Shown here in pieces: positions 45,996-55,249 of a DNA stretch of 64,000 bases. Made by a program: the position numbers and the translations under genes. The notes beneath the pieces were generated by a model. It was not told the DNA's origin. It saw nothing but the letters and a program-made list of their open reading frames with translations, and searched no databases. Within the stretch, counting starts at the first letter, position 1, and the number at the start of each line of letters is the position of its first letter. Origin of the DNA: Lachnospira sp. (GTDB lineage: Bacteria > Bacillota > Clostridia > Lachnospirales > Lachnospiraceae); NCBI GenBank assembly GCA_017621205.1, contig JAGATQ010000016.1, positions 1 to 64,000 of the forward strand, read 5' to 3'.

Positions 45996-46481
45996 CTATT
46001 TATTCTCTGGAATATCCTGATACTGCCTAACATAATCCGGATCAGCACTTTCGTACAATACAATATGCTTAGAGTCAGCATATTTCATACCGAATTCCTT
46101 GGATGCTTTCGTATAAATCTCATTCAGATTCACAGAGCTGTTTAGCTGCTCCTCTTGAGCAACATTCTCGTTAGTAAGCTGTGCTAATTCCGTCTGCATT
46201 GCTGCAATAGATGTTCTCTGTGCCGATATCTTGGCCTGCATCTGTAAAAAGCCTGCACAGGAAAATAAAGATGTCAGACAGACACCTGCTACCAGCATTG
46301 CAAATTTAAAATCAATTACTGCATCCTTGGCTAACCGCTTTCTGCGTCTTTCCTCAACCTTCGGATTGACCTTTCGTTCCGGACGTTGAATCTCCGGCTC
46401 ATACGCAGGCTGAAGCTTACGAACAGCATTCCCTTCTATATAATCATAATTGTAATCACGATGATTTCTTAACTGTGCCAT
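45996..46481 (-). CDS. ftsL: FtsL-like septum protein
   Basis: About 161 residues: a basic cytoplasmic part of ~75 residues, a single helix (about 77-97, FKFAMLVAGVCLTSLFSCAGF) and an extracytoplasmic coiled coil (about 98-130, MQAKISAQRTSIAAMQTELA). The family is recognised by topology and by its place between rsmH and the PBP, since sequence conservation is low. The start at 46481 has GGGGGA 5-6 bases upstream. Confidence 0.82.
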   Translation of the reverse strand: MAQLRNHRDYNYDYIEGNAVRKLQPAYEPEIQRPERKVNPKVEERRRKRLAKDAVIDFKFAMLVAGVCLTSLFSCAGFLQMQAKISAQRTSIAAMQTELAQLTNENVAQEEQLNSSVNLNEIYTKASKEFGMKYADSKHIVLYESADPDYVRQYQDIPENK

Positions 46482-46513
46482 AAAATCCCCCATTGATAGT
46501 CTGCTTCTTCGTC

Positions 46514-47449
46514 TCAAGCATGCTCAAACACTCTAAGCTTAGCACTCTTGGAACGGCTATTTTCTTCTAATTCTTTCCCGCTTGGTAAAATTGGCTTTCT
46601 CGTAATAACCCTGCCCTTTGACACTGCCCCACAGGTACACACTGGAAAACTCGGTGGACAGATGCATGGATTTTCAAATTTACGAAATGCATTTTTCACG
46701 ATTCTATCCTCCAGAGAATGAAAGGTGATAATACATATCCTGCCCTCAGGATTTAAGCGGTCTATCATACCGGAAAGCAATGTCTCAAGCACCTCAAGCT
46801 CCCGATTCAACGCAATCCTTATCGCTTGAAATGTCTGCTTTGCCGGATGCCCCCCCTTGGAACGAACCTTGGCAGGAATTGCCTGCTTTATGATCTCTAC
46901 CAGTTCGAAGGTCGTTTCAATCGGCTTGTCCTCCCGATTTCTAACAATATGCTTGGCAATATTCTTGGCAAACCGCTCCTCACCATAATCTCTTATGATA
47001 TGATAAAGCTGCGATTCTGTATAACCATTAACAACATCCCTTGCCGTCATGGTCTGCCGTGTATCCATACGCATATCGAGCGGTGCATTCTCCCGATAGG
47101 AAAATCCCCGGTCAAAGGTATCTAACTGGTAGGAGGAAACTCCTAAATCCAGTAGAATGCCATCAACTTTGGCAATACCAAGCGTATCAAGCACCGCCGG
47201 CATTGCTTCGTAATTGTTTCTTACAATGGTCGTCAAGTCTTTAAAGGGAGTCAGGCGTTCACCCGCTGCCAAAATTGCTGCCTCATCCTGGTCGATACCA
47301 ATAAGCCTTCCCTTAGAGGACAGCTTCTCACAGATGTGAAAAGCATGCCCTCCGCCTCCAAGAGTTCCATCCACATAAATCCCTGAAGGCTTGATGGAAA
47401 GATTATCGATTGTCTCAGAAAGCAGTACCGACTTGTGTGAAAAATCCAT
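46514..47449 (-). CDS. rsmH: 16S rRNA (cytosine(1402)-N4)-methyltransferase
   Basis: RsmH (MraW) methylates C1402 of 16S rRNA with SAM. It has 311 residues, the usual length. The SAM motif [15 protein letters not shown] is near residue 25 and [12 protein letters not shown] near 100. The conserved C-terminal segment includes a Cys-rich [13 protein letters not shown]. It lies 11 bases after mraZ. Confidence 0.97.
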   Translation of the reverse strand: MDFSHKSVLLSETIDNLSIKPSGIYVDGTLGGGGHAFHICEKLSSKGRLIGIDQDEAAILAAGERLTPFKDLTTIVRNNYEAMPAVLDTLGIAKVDGILLDLGVSSYQLDTFDRGFSYRENAPLDMRMDTRQTMTARDVVNGYTESQLYHIIRDYGEERFAKNIAKHIVRNREDKPIETTFELVEIIKQAIPAKVRSKGGHPAKQTFQAIRIALNRELEVLETLLSGMIDRLNPEGRICIITFHSLEDRIVKNAFRKFENPCICPPSFPVCTCGAVSKGRVITRKPILPSGKELEENSRSKSAKLRVFEHA

Positions 47450-47460
47450 AACAGTTCTCC

Positions 47461-47901
47461 CTAAATTCCCAGATTCGCAAACATGGAAGGATCGTCTGTC
47501 ACCATGTCTACATTAGCACCGTCAAACTCTTCCCATTTCTCTTTGTCCCAAATTTCAAAATAGTCAATGTTTCCGACGATGGCAACATCCTTTTGGATAT
47601 TGGCGTATTCTTTCTGGTTAGACGCTAACGAAATTCTTCCCTGGCTGTCAATTTCACCGCCAGAAGCCCCCGCTATTAAGAATTTCATAAACTTTCTACC
47701 GTTTACATCTGTCATAGGAATGGTCTTTAATTTCTCGGTGACCTCCTCCCACGCTTTCATAGGATAGACATTCAAACACCCGTTCAACCCTCTGGTGACA
47801 ACAAAGTCCTTCCCTAATTCAGCACGAAATTTGGCTGGCACAATTAGTCTGCCTTTAGAATCAATAGAATGAAAAAATGTCCCTAAAAATCCTAAAAACA
47901 T
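47461..47901 (-). CDS. mraZ: Transcriptional regulator MraZ
   Basis: Two AbrB-like SpoVT domains in 146 residues; [15 protein letters not shown] and [10 protein letters not shown] mark the two DNA-binding repeats. It is first in the dcw cluster and represses or tunes it by binding repeated boxes at its own promoter, which are visible upstream. The start at 47901 has GAGG 5 bases upstream. Confidence 0.96.
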   Translation of the reverse strand: MFLGFLGTFFHSIDSKGRLIVPAKFRAELGKDFVVTRGLNGCLNVYPMKAWEEVTEKLKTIPMTDVNGRKFMKFLIAGASGGEIDSQGRISLASNQKEYANIQKDVAIVGNIDYFEIWDKEKWEEFDGANVDMVTDDPSMFANLGI

Positions 47902-47938
47902 ACTTGCCTCACCGCCTTTCCTGTTATGAAAGTCCGCT

Positions 47939-48011
47939 CCATTTCACTCCACTTCGTCCCACTTTTCCGCCACTGTGTTTTCATTTTACTCCACAACGTC
48001 ATTTTTGGCAA
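47939..48011 (-). promoter_or_regulatory. dcw promoter with four MraZ boxes
   Basis: Minus strand TTGCCA (plus 48006-48011), 17-bp spacer, TAAAAT (plus 47983-47988). Directly downstream there are four TGG repeats: GTGG at plus 47970-47973, 47959-47962 and 47949-47952, and ATGG at 47939-47942, spaced 11, 10 and 10 bases. This matches known MraZ operators, which are GTGG-type boxes at 10-bp intervals. Confidence 0.82.
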
Positions 48012-48177
48012 GCAATTTTTTTATTTTTTTCTTCCAAAAAGCCAGTAAATTCGGGGCTTGAGACAAGGTGGAGGGATTTCCCACCTCTTTTTCAACCATA
48101 TGTGGAAAACTGATTTTCCAAGGCACAAGATATTGTGTTTTGATATTTTTTAAAAATTTTTTCAAAAAACGACAAAA

Positions 48178-48214
48178 AAAGATACCAATGAAACAATGTC
48201 TCATTGATATCTTT
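48178..48214 (-). terminator. lgt terminator
   Basis: Two 14-base arms (AAAGATATCAATGA with TCATTGGTATCTTT on the minus strand, one wobble) and a 9-base loop, followed by TTTTTG. It lies about 70 bases after the lgt stop. Confidence 0.85.
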
Positions 48215-48282
48215 ATAACAACACTAATCCTTCAAATAACCATAAGAACCAAACAAATATTGATTATATTCACAACACACAT

Positions 48283-49260
48283 TTATTCAGATGGCTTATC
48301 TTTCTCCTCTGCTACCATATCATCAATAACTTCTCCACTTTCCTCCACCGATATCGTATCTGCTGCTTCGCCCTCTTCTTCCTCCTCAAAATAAAATGCC
48401 GCTGCTTTTTTATTGCGCCCTATTATAAATATAACGACACATGTGAGGATGACCAGCACCGCTACTACCTGTGAAACCGGAATTGGTGTTGTTCCAATCT
48501 TGCACAGAATCAATTGGTCTGTCCGAAGTCCTTCAATAAAGAACCGCCCCAAGGCATAGAGGACAGCATACAGTAAAAACACCTCTCCATCCACCTTTTT
48601 CTTTCTGCGGAGCAATAAAAGAATTCCAAAGATACAAAAACATAAAATACTTTCATATAAAAAGGTGGGCTGAACCTGAATATATTCTAAGCCAGTATCC
48701 GGAGTTATCGTTGTCACCTTATCGGAGTAACTGACATAAATTTTATCCACCGGAATCCGCATAGCAAACAATCCATCACAATTGCCTCCAAATGCTTCCC
48801 TGTTAAAAAAGTTGCCCCAGCGTCCCAGCGCCTGACCGAGCACCAATCCCGGTACTAATGTATCAATAATCAAGCCAAAGGATTGTTTTCTTACCCTGCT
48901 GAAGATATAAAGTACAAGAACCCCTGTCAGAATTCCTCCATAGATTGCCATGCCACCTTCCCAGATTGCAAATATGCTCTTCCAGTCATTCTTAAAACTA
49001 TCCCATGAAAAAATTACATAATAAAGCCTGGCTCCTATTATTGTTGGAATTACCGTTACCAGAAACGCATCCAGATAGAGCTCCTGATTCTGCCCTGTCT
49101 TCCTTGCCTCCCGGTAAGAAAGAATTAAAGCTATCACAAATGCCATTGCAATAATGATAGCATAGAGCTTAATCTCCCTGCCAAACAACGTAAACCCAGT
49201 GGGAAGATTCGATAAATATAACCCCAGATTCGGAAAGGATATATCATTTATACTGTTCAT
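48283..49260 (-). CDS. lgt: Prolipoprotein diacylglyceryl transferase with acidic tail
   Basis: Adds diacylglycerol to the lipobox Cys of prolipoproteins. The 325-residue membrane protein has seven predicted helices and the signature ALGRWGNFFNREAFGG (about 144-159). The final ~40 residues after the last helix form a Glu/Asp-rich cytoplasmic tail (FEEEEEGEAAD...) not needed by the core family. It lies 15 bases after ychF. Confidence 0.95.
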   Translation of the reverse strand: MNSINDISFPNLGLYLSNLPTGFTLFGREIKLYAIIIAMAFVIALILSYREARKTGQNQELYLDAFLVTVIPTIIGARLYYVIFSWDSFKNDWKSIFAIWEGGMAIYGGILTGVLVLYIFSRVRKQSFGLIIDTLVPGLVLGQALGRWGNFFNREAFGGNCDGLFAMRIPVDKIYVSYSDKVTTITPDTGLEYIQVQPTFLYESILCFCIFGILLLLRRKKKVDGEVFLLYAVLYALGRFFIEGLRTDQLILCKIGTTPIPVSQVVAVLVILTCVVIFIIGRNKKAAAFYFEEEEEGEAADTISVEESGEVIDDMVAEEKDKPSE

Positions 49261-49275
49261 AAGAACCTCCTTAAA

Positions 49276-50373
49276 TTACACATTAAACTTAAAAAGTATC
49301 ACATCTCCATCCTGTACTACATACTCTTTCCCCTCTGAGCGGACCAGACCATGCTCCTTTGCCGCAAGCATGCTGCCATGCTCCATTAAATCCTTATAAT
49401 TTACTACCTCTGCACGGATAAATCCACGTTCGAAATCCGTATGGATTTTGCCCGCTGCCTGTGGTGCTTTCGTTCCTCTCGTTATGGTCCACGCTCTCGT
49501 CTCATCCTCACCAGAGGTTAGATAACTGATTAACCCAAGCAAAGAATAGCTTGCCTTAATCAATTTCTCCAAGCCGGACTCGCAAAGTCCCAGCTCCTCA
49601 AGGAATTCTCTCTTCTCCTCTTCCTCAAGCTCTGAAATCTCCTGTTCAATCTGTGCACAAACCACAAAAACCTCCGCATCCAATTCCTTGGCGTATTCCC
49701 GCACCTTATTGAAAAACAAATTATTGGTCTCTGCCTCAGCAAGACCATCCTCTTCTACATTCGCTGCAAAGATAACCGGCTTAGCGGTCAGCAAATTATA
49801 AGAAGCAAGCCACGCCAGCTCGTCCTCATCCTCTGTCTCAAAGGTTTTAGCAAGCTTGTCCTCCTCCAGATGTGCCTTGATGCGGTTCAAAAGCTCTAAC
49901 TCCTTTGCCAGTTCCTTATCATTCTTGGCTCCCCGGACTACCTTACTGATACGGCGCTCTAACACTTCCAAATCAGCAAAAACGAGCTCCAGATTAATGG
50001 TTTCAATATCACGGATAGGGTCAATGGTGCCATCCACATGAACAATATTGCTGTCCTCAAAGCAGCGTACGACATGGACAATGGCATCTACCTCCCGGAT
50101 ATTGGCGAGGAACTGATTGCCAAGCCCTTCTCCCTTGGAAGCCCCCTTTACCAAGCCTGCAATATCAACAAACTCAATAACAGCAGGAGTTGTCTTCTTA
50201 GAATGATACATCTCAGTCAGCTTATCAAGCCGCTCGTCCGGTACCGGCACGACCCCGACATTAGGGTCTATCGTACAAAACGGATAGTTGGCTGATTCTG
50301 CCCCTGCTTTGGTTAACGAATTAAATAATGTACTTTTTCCTACGTTCGGAAGTCCGACGATTCCTAGTTTCAT
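49276..50373 (-). CDS. ychF: Redox-regulated ATPase YchF
   Basis: An OBG-family P-loop protein that binds ATP rather than GTP and associates with ribosomes. It has 365 residues, Walker A GLPNVGKST (about 7-15), DIAGLVKGAS near 70, a coiled-coil insert and a C-terminal TGS domain. It marks the end of the conserved backbone; accessory DNA starts about 200 bases upstream of it. Confidence 0.97.
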   Translation of the reverse strand: MKLGIVGLPNVGKSTLFNSLTKAGAESANYPFCTIDPNVGVVPVPDERLDKLTEMYHSKKTTPAVIEFVDIAGLVKGASKGEGLGNQFLANIREVDAIVHVVRCFEDSNIVHVDGTIDPIRDIETINLELVFADLEVLERRISKVVRGAKNDKELAKELELLNRIKAHLEEDKLAKTFETEDEDELAWLASYNLLTAKPVIFAANVEEDGLAEAETNNLFFNKVREYAKELDAEVFVVCAQIEQEISELEEEEKREFLEELGLCESGLEKLIKASYSLLGLISYLTSGEDETRAWTITRGTKAPQAAGKIHTDFERGFIRAEVVNYKDLMEHGSMLAAKEHGLVRSEGKEYVVQDGDVILFKFNV

Positions 50374-50599
50374 AACTTTTCTTACCTGTTCAGAAAACCT
50401 TTATTTTCATGTTTTTCTGCCTTTCTATGTATTTTAATTAAGTAATTTTATTCATTTTTAACGTGTTCTCCATCCCTTCATACACAATAAGCGAACAGAA
50501 AAAAGAACCCTGACACCATGCTAAAGTGTATCATAAACGGGTTCAAAAGTAAACGATGAAATTAGCTATATAACAAACAGCGTATAGAGTTACAATTGC
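50374..50599. other. Junction between backbone and accessory region
   Basis: No gene is seen. A long-range inverted repeat GAACCC/GGGTTC brackets about 28 bases at 50497-50536, and a TGACACCA, identical to the first bases of the right end of the IS that follows, lies inside it. It may be an older IS end. Confidence 0.35.
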
Positions 50600-51518
50600 T
50601 GTGACACCTGCCACTATACAAAAACGGTTGAGTCCTATAGAATGTTAATCGCCAAACCAGCATTCCAGAAAAAGGAGCATCAACCGTCATGAATACTATA
50701 ACACACTCACAACGATATTTGCCACATGAACTTAATACAAAATACTACGCAGCCAAACTTTACCGCACTGGTGCTGGCGTCGCCTTCGTCTGCAGACGCT
50801 ATCATATCTCTAAATCTTCACTCATGTGTTGGAACAAAAAATTTGATGGCTCAAGGGAATCCCTGTTAAATAAATCCCACAGACCCCTTTCCCCTCATCC
50901 TAATGCCCATACACAAGAAGAACTGAAGTGGATTAAAGACTACCTCCGCCGCAATCCCAAAATCTCCGTCTGCGAACTTTATGGTAAACTCCGTACTGCC
51001 AAAGGCTACAAAAGACACCCCGGTTCCCTTTACCGGATTTATCGGCGTCTGGGTTATTCCAGTGCTGCTCCTTCCACCAAAACAATGTACAGACCAAAAC
51101 CTTACGATACTCCAACCCAGCTGGGTATCAAATGGCAGATGGATGTTAAATATGTCCCAACCGCCTGTTATCATGGAGCTGTCCCACAAAAGTTTTATCA
51201 GTATACCATCATTGATGAGGCTTCCAGAGAACGCTTTCTTTATCCCTATATGGAGCAAAGCAGCTATTCTACCGCTGATTTCGTCAAAAAAGCCATTGCT
51301 TTCTTCGGCTATAAACCAGAAATCATCCAGACCGATAATGGGGCGGAATTTATACATATAAAATGAAACGTTACTTAAACCGTTCAAACAACATACCTAT
51401 GCAGGTATTGGGATGGAAGTCTCCTTTGCAGAAGCGTCTTGAACTTGAAGCACAGTAACCTATTTGCCTGTTAACATTCATAATAGCATTTCAACTTTTT
51501 TGAAAAGTTGGTGTCACA
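50600..51518 (+). mobile_element. IS481/IS3-like insertion sequence, internally deleted
   Basis: The ends read TGTGACACC (50600-50608) and GGTGTCACA (51510-51518), a 9-bp inverted repeat in the TG...CA style of this group. It holds one transposase frame broken by a deletion. No clear target-site duplication is seen, so the copy is old. Confidence 0.7.
50689..51458 (+). pseudogene. Transposase with DDE core, truncated by internal deletion
   Basis: The intact part (50689-51366, 225 residues) has an N-terminal helix-turn-helix (GVAFVCRRYHISKSSLMCW) and an rve-type core with the first Asp in WQMDVKYVP and the second in QTDNGAEF. It then stops after HIK. From 51363 another frame gives MKRYLNRSNNIPMQVLGW... 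ending at TAA 51458, which is the normal C-terminus of this family. An out-of-frame deletion has therefore removed the segment with the catalytic Glu. Not functional. Confidence 0.85.
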
Positions 51519-51891
51519 TCATTGACTAATATACAGGAATTAGATATATAAAAATCTAACAATTATCCCTTACAAAAGAATTGTCACAACAAAAGTTACG
51601 CTGTCTGGAATATTCAAGTATTTTTTACTATAACTATACTCCTGCATCTATTGTTAAATATATTCTTTATCAAATCAAAATAATAAAAAATTTTATTAAC
51701 GTTAATATAACACATGCGAATAACAACTTGCAGTATTATAAACAATCTCTATTCAACTATCAAAAATAATATTATGTATAAACTTAATATATTATACGTG
51801 CAGCAACTTCATTAATTTAACAAAGTTCTATATAGCTTTTTTCAGATTTTACAGTATAATATTTAAAATAAATTATACTGGAGGAATTCAT
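51519..51891. other. AT-rich spacer ahead of the YHYH gene
   Basis: 373 bp, very AT-rich, with no gene. A TATAAT at about 51854-51859 could be the -10 of the next gene; no matching -35 is convincing. Confidence 0.4.
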
Positions 51892-52392
51892 ATGAAACAT
51901 TTTAAAAGAGTTGCAACGATTATTTTTTGTGCAGTATTTTTATTCTCTTATACTGCACCATCTGCCCATTCAGGCAGAACAGATTCATCTGGCGGTCATC
52001 ATGATTACAAAAACAGAAGTGGACTAGGAGACTATCATTATCATTGTGGAGGTCATCCCGCACACTTACATAAAAATGGTGTATGTCCTTACTCCTCTTC
52101 AAGTAGCTCATCTTCTAGCAGTGCTAACAAATCATCATCTAGTAACAGTAAAACTTCATCTTCTAGTACTGCTAAAAGTTCAAGTTCAAAAACTTCAAAG
52201 TATTATAAATCCTCTGTTGTGAAAAAGGTACAGAAAAAACTTAATAAGTTAGGATATGATTGTGGGAAAATAGATGGTAAATGCGGAAAAAAAACAAAAA
52301 AGGCAATCAAAAAATATCAATCAGATGAAGATATGAAGGTTGATGGAAAAATAACTAAAAAGTTGTTAAAGAAATTAAAAATCGAAATATAA
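51892..52392 (+). CDS. Secreted YHYH-domain protein with peptidoglycan-binding domain
   Basis: 166 residues: a signal peptide (about 1-26), a His-rich YHYH-type segment (HHDYKNRSGLGDYHYHCGG, about 37-55, then CPYSS), a long Ser/Lys linker (about 65-102) and a C-terminal PG_binding_1-like domain (about 105-160, VQKKLNKLGYDCGKIDGKCG). The His and Cys residues suggest metal binding at the cell wall. It has a GGAGG site. The next plus-strand terminator is now about 1.9 kb away because a group II intron lies between. Confidence 0.8.
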   Translation: MKHFKRVATIIFCAVFLFSYTAPSAHSGRTDSSGGHHDYKNRSGLGDYHYHCGGHPAHLHKNGVCPYSSSSSSSSSSANKSSSSNSKTSSSSTAKSSSSKTSKYYKSSVVKKVQKKLNKLGYDCGKIDGKCGKKTKKAIKKYQSDEDMKVDGKITKKLLKKLKIEI

Positions 52393-52452
52393 ATATGTTT
52401 TTATATTTAATCGAGTTGGATGGAAATTTAAATAAATTTTCCGACCTCTCAC

Positions 52453-52484
52453 ACCACCATGCGTACCGTTCGGTACACGGCGGT
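52453..52484 (-). ncRNA. Group II intron domain V
   Basis: On the minus strand ACCGCCGTGTACC-GAAC-GGTACGCATGGTGGT folds into the catalytic hairpin with GAAC tetraloop, an inner bulge and G-U pairs in the lower stem. GTGTGAGAGG and the domain VI stem follow directly. Confidence 0.85.
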
Positions 52485-52493
52485 TCAATCAAC

Positions 52494-53775
52494 TTAACAA
52501 GTAACACACCTTTCGGTGTAGTAATCTAACATTGAGACTAGTCCAAATGAGGTTAGTCTCTTTGTGCTTATAGCCTTTTGTACCCAACCGTTGTGAGCAA
52601 GCCGGGCATATCTGCCTCCATTGTAGGCTATTTTATATGCTGCCCATTGGGGTACATCCAGCTTCATTAAGTTCTTTGCCCTGTTCTGTCGCGTTTTCCA
52701 ATGTTTCCAAATACACATGCGTAGTCTGTATCTTATGTTACCCTCAAGCTCTTTGCAGAGTGTTTTCATACTTCCAATCTTGAAGTAGTTAATCCACCTC
52801 TGATAAGCTGATTAAGTTTCACTATCTTGTAGCTATTGCTGACGCCCCAGCTTCGACGTGTGCGTTCTTTCATTCTCTTCTTGAACTTCGCAACAGATTT
52901 TGCATGTGTTTTTGCCTTGTATTGGTGTACCTGCCTGTCAAAGTAGAATCCAAACCCCAGATTTTTTAACCCTTGTGGTTTATCTACTTTGCTCTTGGTT
53001 ATATTGACCTTGGCCCTAATTTCCCCTCAATGAATCGGGATATATTTCTCATTACCCGATTCGCAGACATTTTACTTCCCACCATGATAATACAGTCATC
53101 TGCATATCGTACAAAATTTAGCCCTCTCTTTTCCATTTCCTTATCAAGTTCATTCAGCATGATGTTTGCTAGCAATAGAGAGAGAGTACCACCTTGTGGT
53201 GTTCCCACAACAGAATCTTTGTACTCTTCATCTATCATAATTCCGCTAACTAAATACTTTCTTACAATAGAAATAACATCTCCGTCCTTAATCGTTCTTC
53301 CTATTAAAGTCATCAGTTTGTCATGGTTTACTGTGTCGAAGAACTTTTCCAAGTCAATGTCAACAATCCAATCATTACCATCATTCATTATATCTAGTGC
53401 TGTTAGGATTGCCTACTGTGCACATCTATTCGGTCTGAATCCATAGCTATGGTCATGGAACTGTTCCTCATAGATTGGTGTTAACACCTGTGCAATGGCT
53501 TGTTGTACAAATCTGTCTGTTACTGTTGGTACTCCCAGGTTTTTGACACCACCATGCGGCTTTGGTATCTCCACCCTTCGTACTGCTTGAGGTTTGTATT
53601 TTCTCTCCCTCAATTGTTCCTTAATGATTTCGCCGTTCTTTTTAAGATGTTCTTTAAGGTCTGTATACTTCATTCCATCCACCCCCTCCGCACCTTTGTT
53701 TCGTACAACTTGCAGATATGCTCTGTTGAGGTTTTCACCAGACAATATCTGCTCCATTAGACTACTTGTGTCCAT
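52494..53775 (-). pseudogene. ltrA: Group II intron reverse transcriptase/maturase, degraded
   Basis: The pieces join as one protein of ~425 residues: an N-terminal RT part (from 53775, MDTSSLMEQILSGENLN), an RT core with RYADDCIIM (52999-53388) and a maturase/thumb part (to 52494). Three lesions are visible: an in-frame TAG at 53413 where CAG CAG is expected (CAQ-stop-AIL), a one-base frameshift near 53005 (at LG/KVNITKSK), and another near 52793 (at RGW). A fragment upstream of 53775 reads on to 53811 but lacks a better site. The intron can no longer move on its own. Confidence 0.88.
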
Positions 53776-54268
53776 GCGTTCTTTCCTTTCCGCCCCGCTT
53801 GATTTGACCACCTTTTACCCGATTGATTACGGCAGATGTTGTCATTTCTGCAATACGAGACATACTCGAACTGATTGATTGTTCGCCCCTTTGCTCCATC
53901 TCCATTACAGAGACTTCTTCGCTACTATGGGCTCGGCAACTTCTCACAGTTCGTTGTTACTAGGTTAATGGAACCTCTGTGAGACCTCCACGCTTAACGT
54001 GCACGCTCTTTCCCTCCATATATCCGCCGCATTTACTCTGCTACTACAAATGTGGTAGTTATTAGACTTTTTTGCTTTTAGCCAACTTATCTCTCGCAGC
54101 CTAGCCTTATATACGATTTCTGTCCGTCAGACCAGAGGTTTGCTTACAGTTTCCTTCAGATTCCACCTCACGATGGACACCCTTGCTGTTCGGCTATACA
54201 TTTCCCACTACCTGGGCATGTTCGGGACTTGCACCCATTAGAGCGTGCCCATGGCGCGCGAACTAAAC

Positions 54269-54304
54269 ATAGGAGACAGGTTAATTTCCCGTCCCCTATT
54301 TTTT
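54269..54304 (+). terminator. Plus-strand terminator beside the intron
   Basis: ATAGGAGACAGG - TTAATTT - CCCGTCCCCTAT, a 12-bp stem with two G-U pairs, followed by TTTTTT. It is oriented for the YHYH gene, from which the intron separates it. Confidence 0.78.
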
Positions 54305-54346
54305 AACATTTTATATTTAAAAATTCAATTTATATCTACATTAAAA

Positions 54347-54880
54347 CTACTGAATACATATTGAAAAATCATCATATATTCCGACTGGTACATCATCATC
54401 AAAATTATATTGTTCTACTGTATCTTTTTCAAACCCATAAACCATTATCATCTGTTTATCAGGATCAACAATCCAATACTCTCTAACACTTGCTGCACGA
54501 TATTTAAATAATTTTGCCATATAGTCTCTTGACTTGCTGCTTGGAGAAACAATCTCAATCACCCAATCAGGCGCACCATGGCATCCTTTTTCATCTAATT
54601 TAGAAAGGTCACAGATAACAGATATATCTGGCTCAATATAGTTTATATCATCTTTATTCAAAAATACTGCAAACGGAGCGGTATATATCTCACATTTTCC
54701 ATCTTTGCTGTCAATATAATTCGCTATTGTTTGATAAAGTCTCCCACTGATCCTTTGATGTGTTTTACTTGGCGGTGCCATATAGTAAATTTTGCCATCA
54801 ATCAGTTCAGCTCTTTCTCCATCTGGCAATGCATAAATATCAGCTATCGTATATACATCCTCTTTTCTTAATGCATCCAT
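54347..54880 (-). CDS. Uma2-family (DUF820) PD-(D/E)XK nuclease-like protein
   Basis: About 177 residues. It has the family start (YTIADIYALPDGERAELIDGKIYYM), the IEPDISVICD segment and VIEIVSPSSKSRDYMAK, which together carry the PD...ExK-type active-site residues. Uma2 proteins are common in cyanobacteria and in some clostridial accessory regions; their biological role is poorly known. The start at 54880 has GGAGG 10 bases upstream. No partner gene is evident. Confidence 0.85.
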   Translation of the reverse strand: MDALRKEDVYTIADIYALPDGERAELIDGKIYYMAPPSKTHQRISGRLYQTIANYIDSKDGKCEIYTAPFAVFLNKDDINYIEPDISVICDLSKLDEKGCHGAPDWVIEIVSPSSKSRDYMAKLFKYRAASVREYWIVDPDKQMIMVYGFEKDTVEQYNFDDDVPVGIYDDFSICIQ

Positions 54881-55249
54881 AATTCTTACACCTCCACTCT
54901 TAATATCATTATATCCCGCAGTCTCTGAAATTACAATCAAATTATTGAATATCTAATTATTGATAATATGTCATGATGTTCTCAGTTTAGGAAAATATAC
55001 TATCCTTTTCATTCCCTTGATATATCCAAGATTTAATGATATTTCTGTCCAGCCATTAAGATATTGAATAAGTATTTTTATTCATTCTGTTTCTGCTTTT
55101 GCTAATAATCCACGAAATTAATTTAAGATATTTTGTTTATAGTATATAATAGATAAAATCGTTGTCAATACTGATATAATTTTATAAATAATGCTCACAT
55201 ATTAATTTTGACAATAAAAATTCAAATTACCAAGGAGACAAATAAAACA

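Larger units (their letters stand above)
52415..54260 (-). mobile_element. Group II intron, antisense, with broken ORF
   Basis: About 1.85 kb on the minus strand. The 3' end shows domain V (52453-52484) and a domain VI-like stem ending near 52415; the 5' end near 54260 is GC-rich (GCGCGCCATGGGCAC). The 5' GUGYG of group II introns is not perfect (the sequence reads TTCGCGCG), so the exact border is uncertain. The 53812-54260 part is the structured 5' RNA (domains I-III). The reverse transcriptase inside is inactivated. Confidence 0.85.

Noticed and set aside
50866..51387. 173-residue minus-strand frame over the IS transposase
   Set aside because: Antisense shadow; the helix-turn-helix and DDE residues are on the plus strand.
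52090..52200. Repeated AGT/TCA triplets as a simple-sequence element
   Set aside because: They encode the Ser-rich linker of the YHYH protein.
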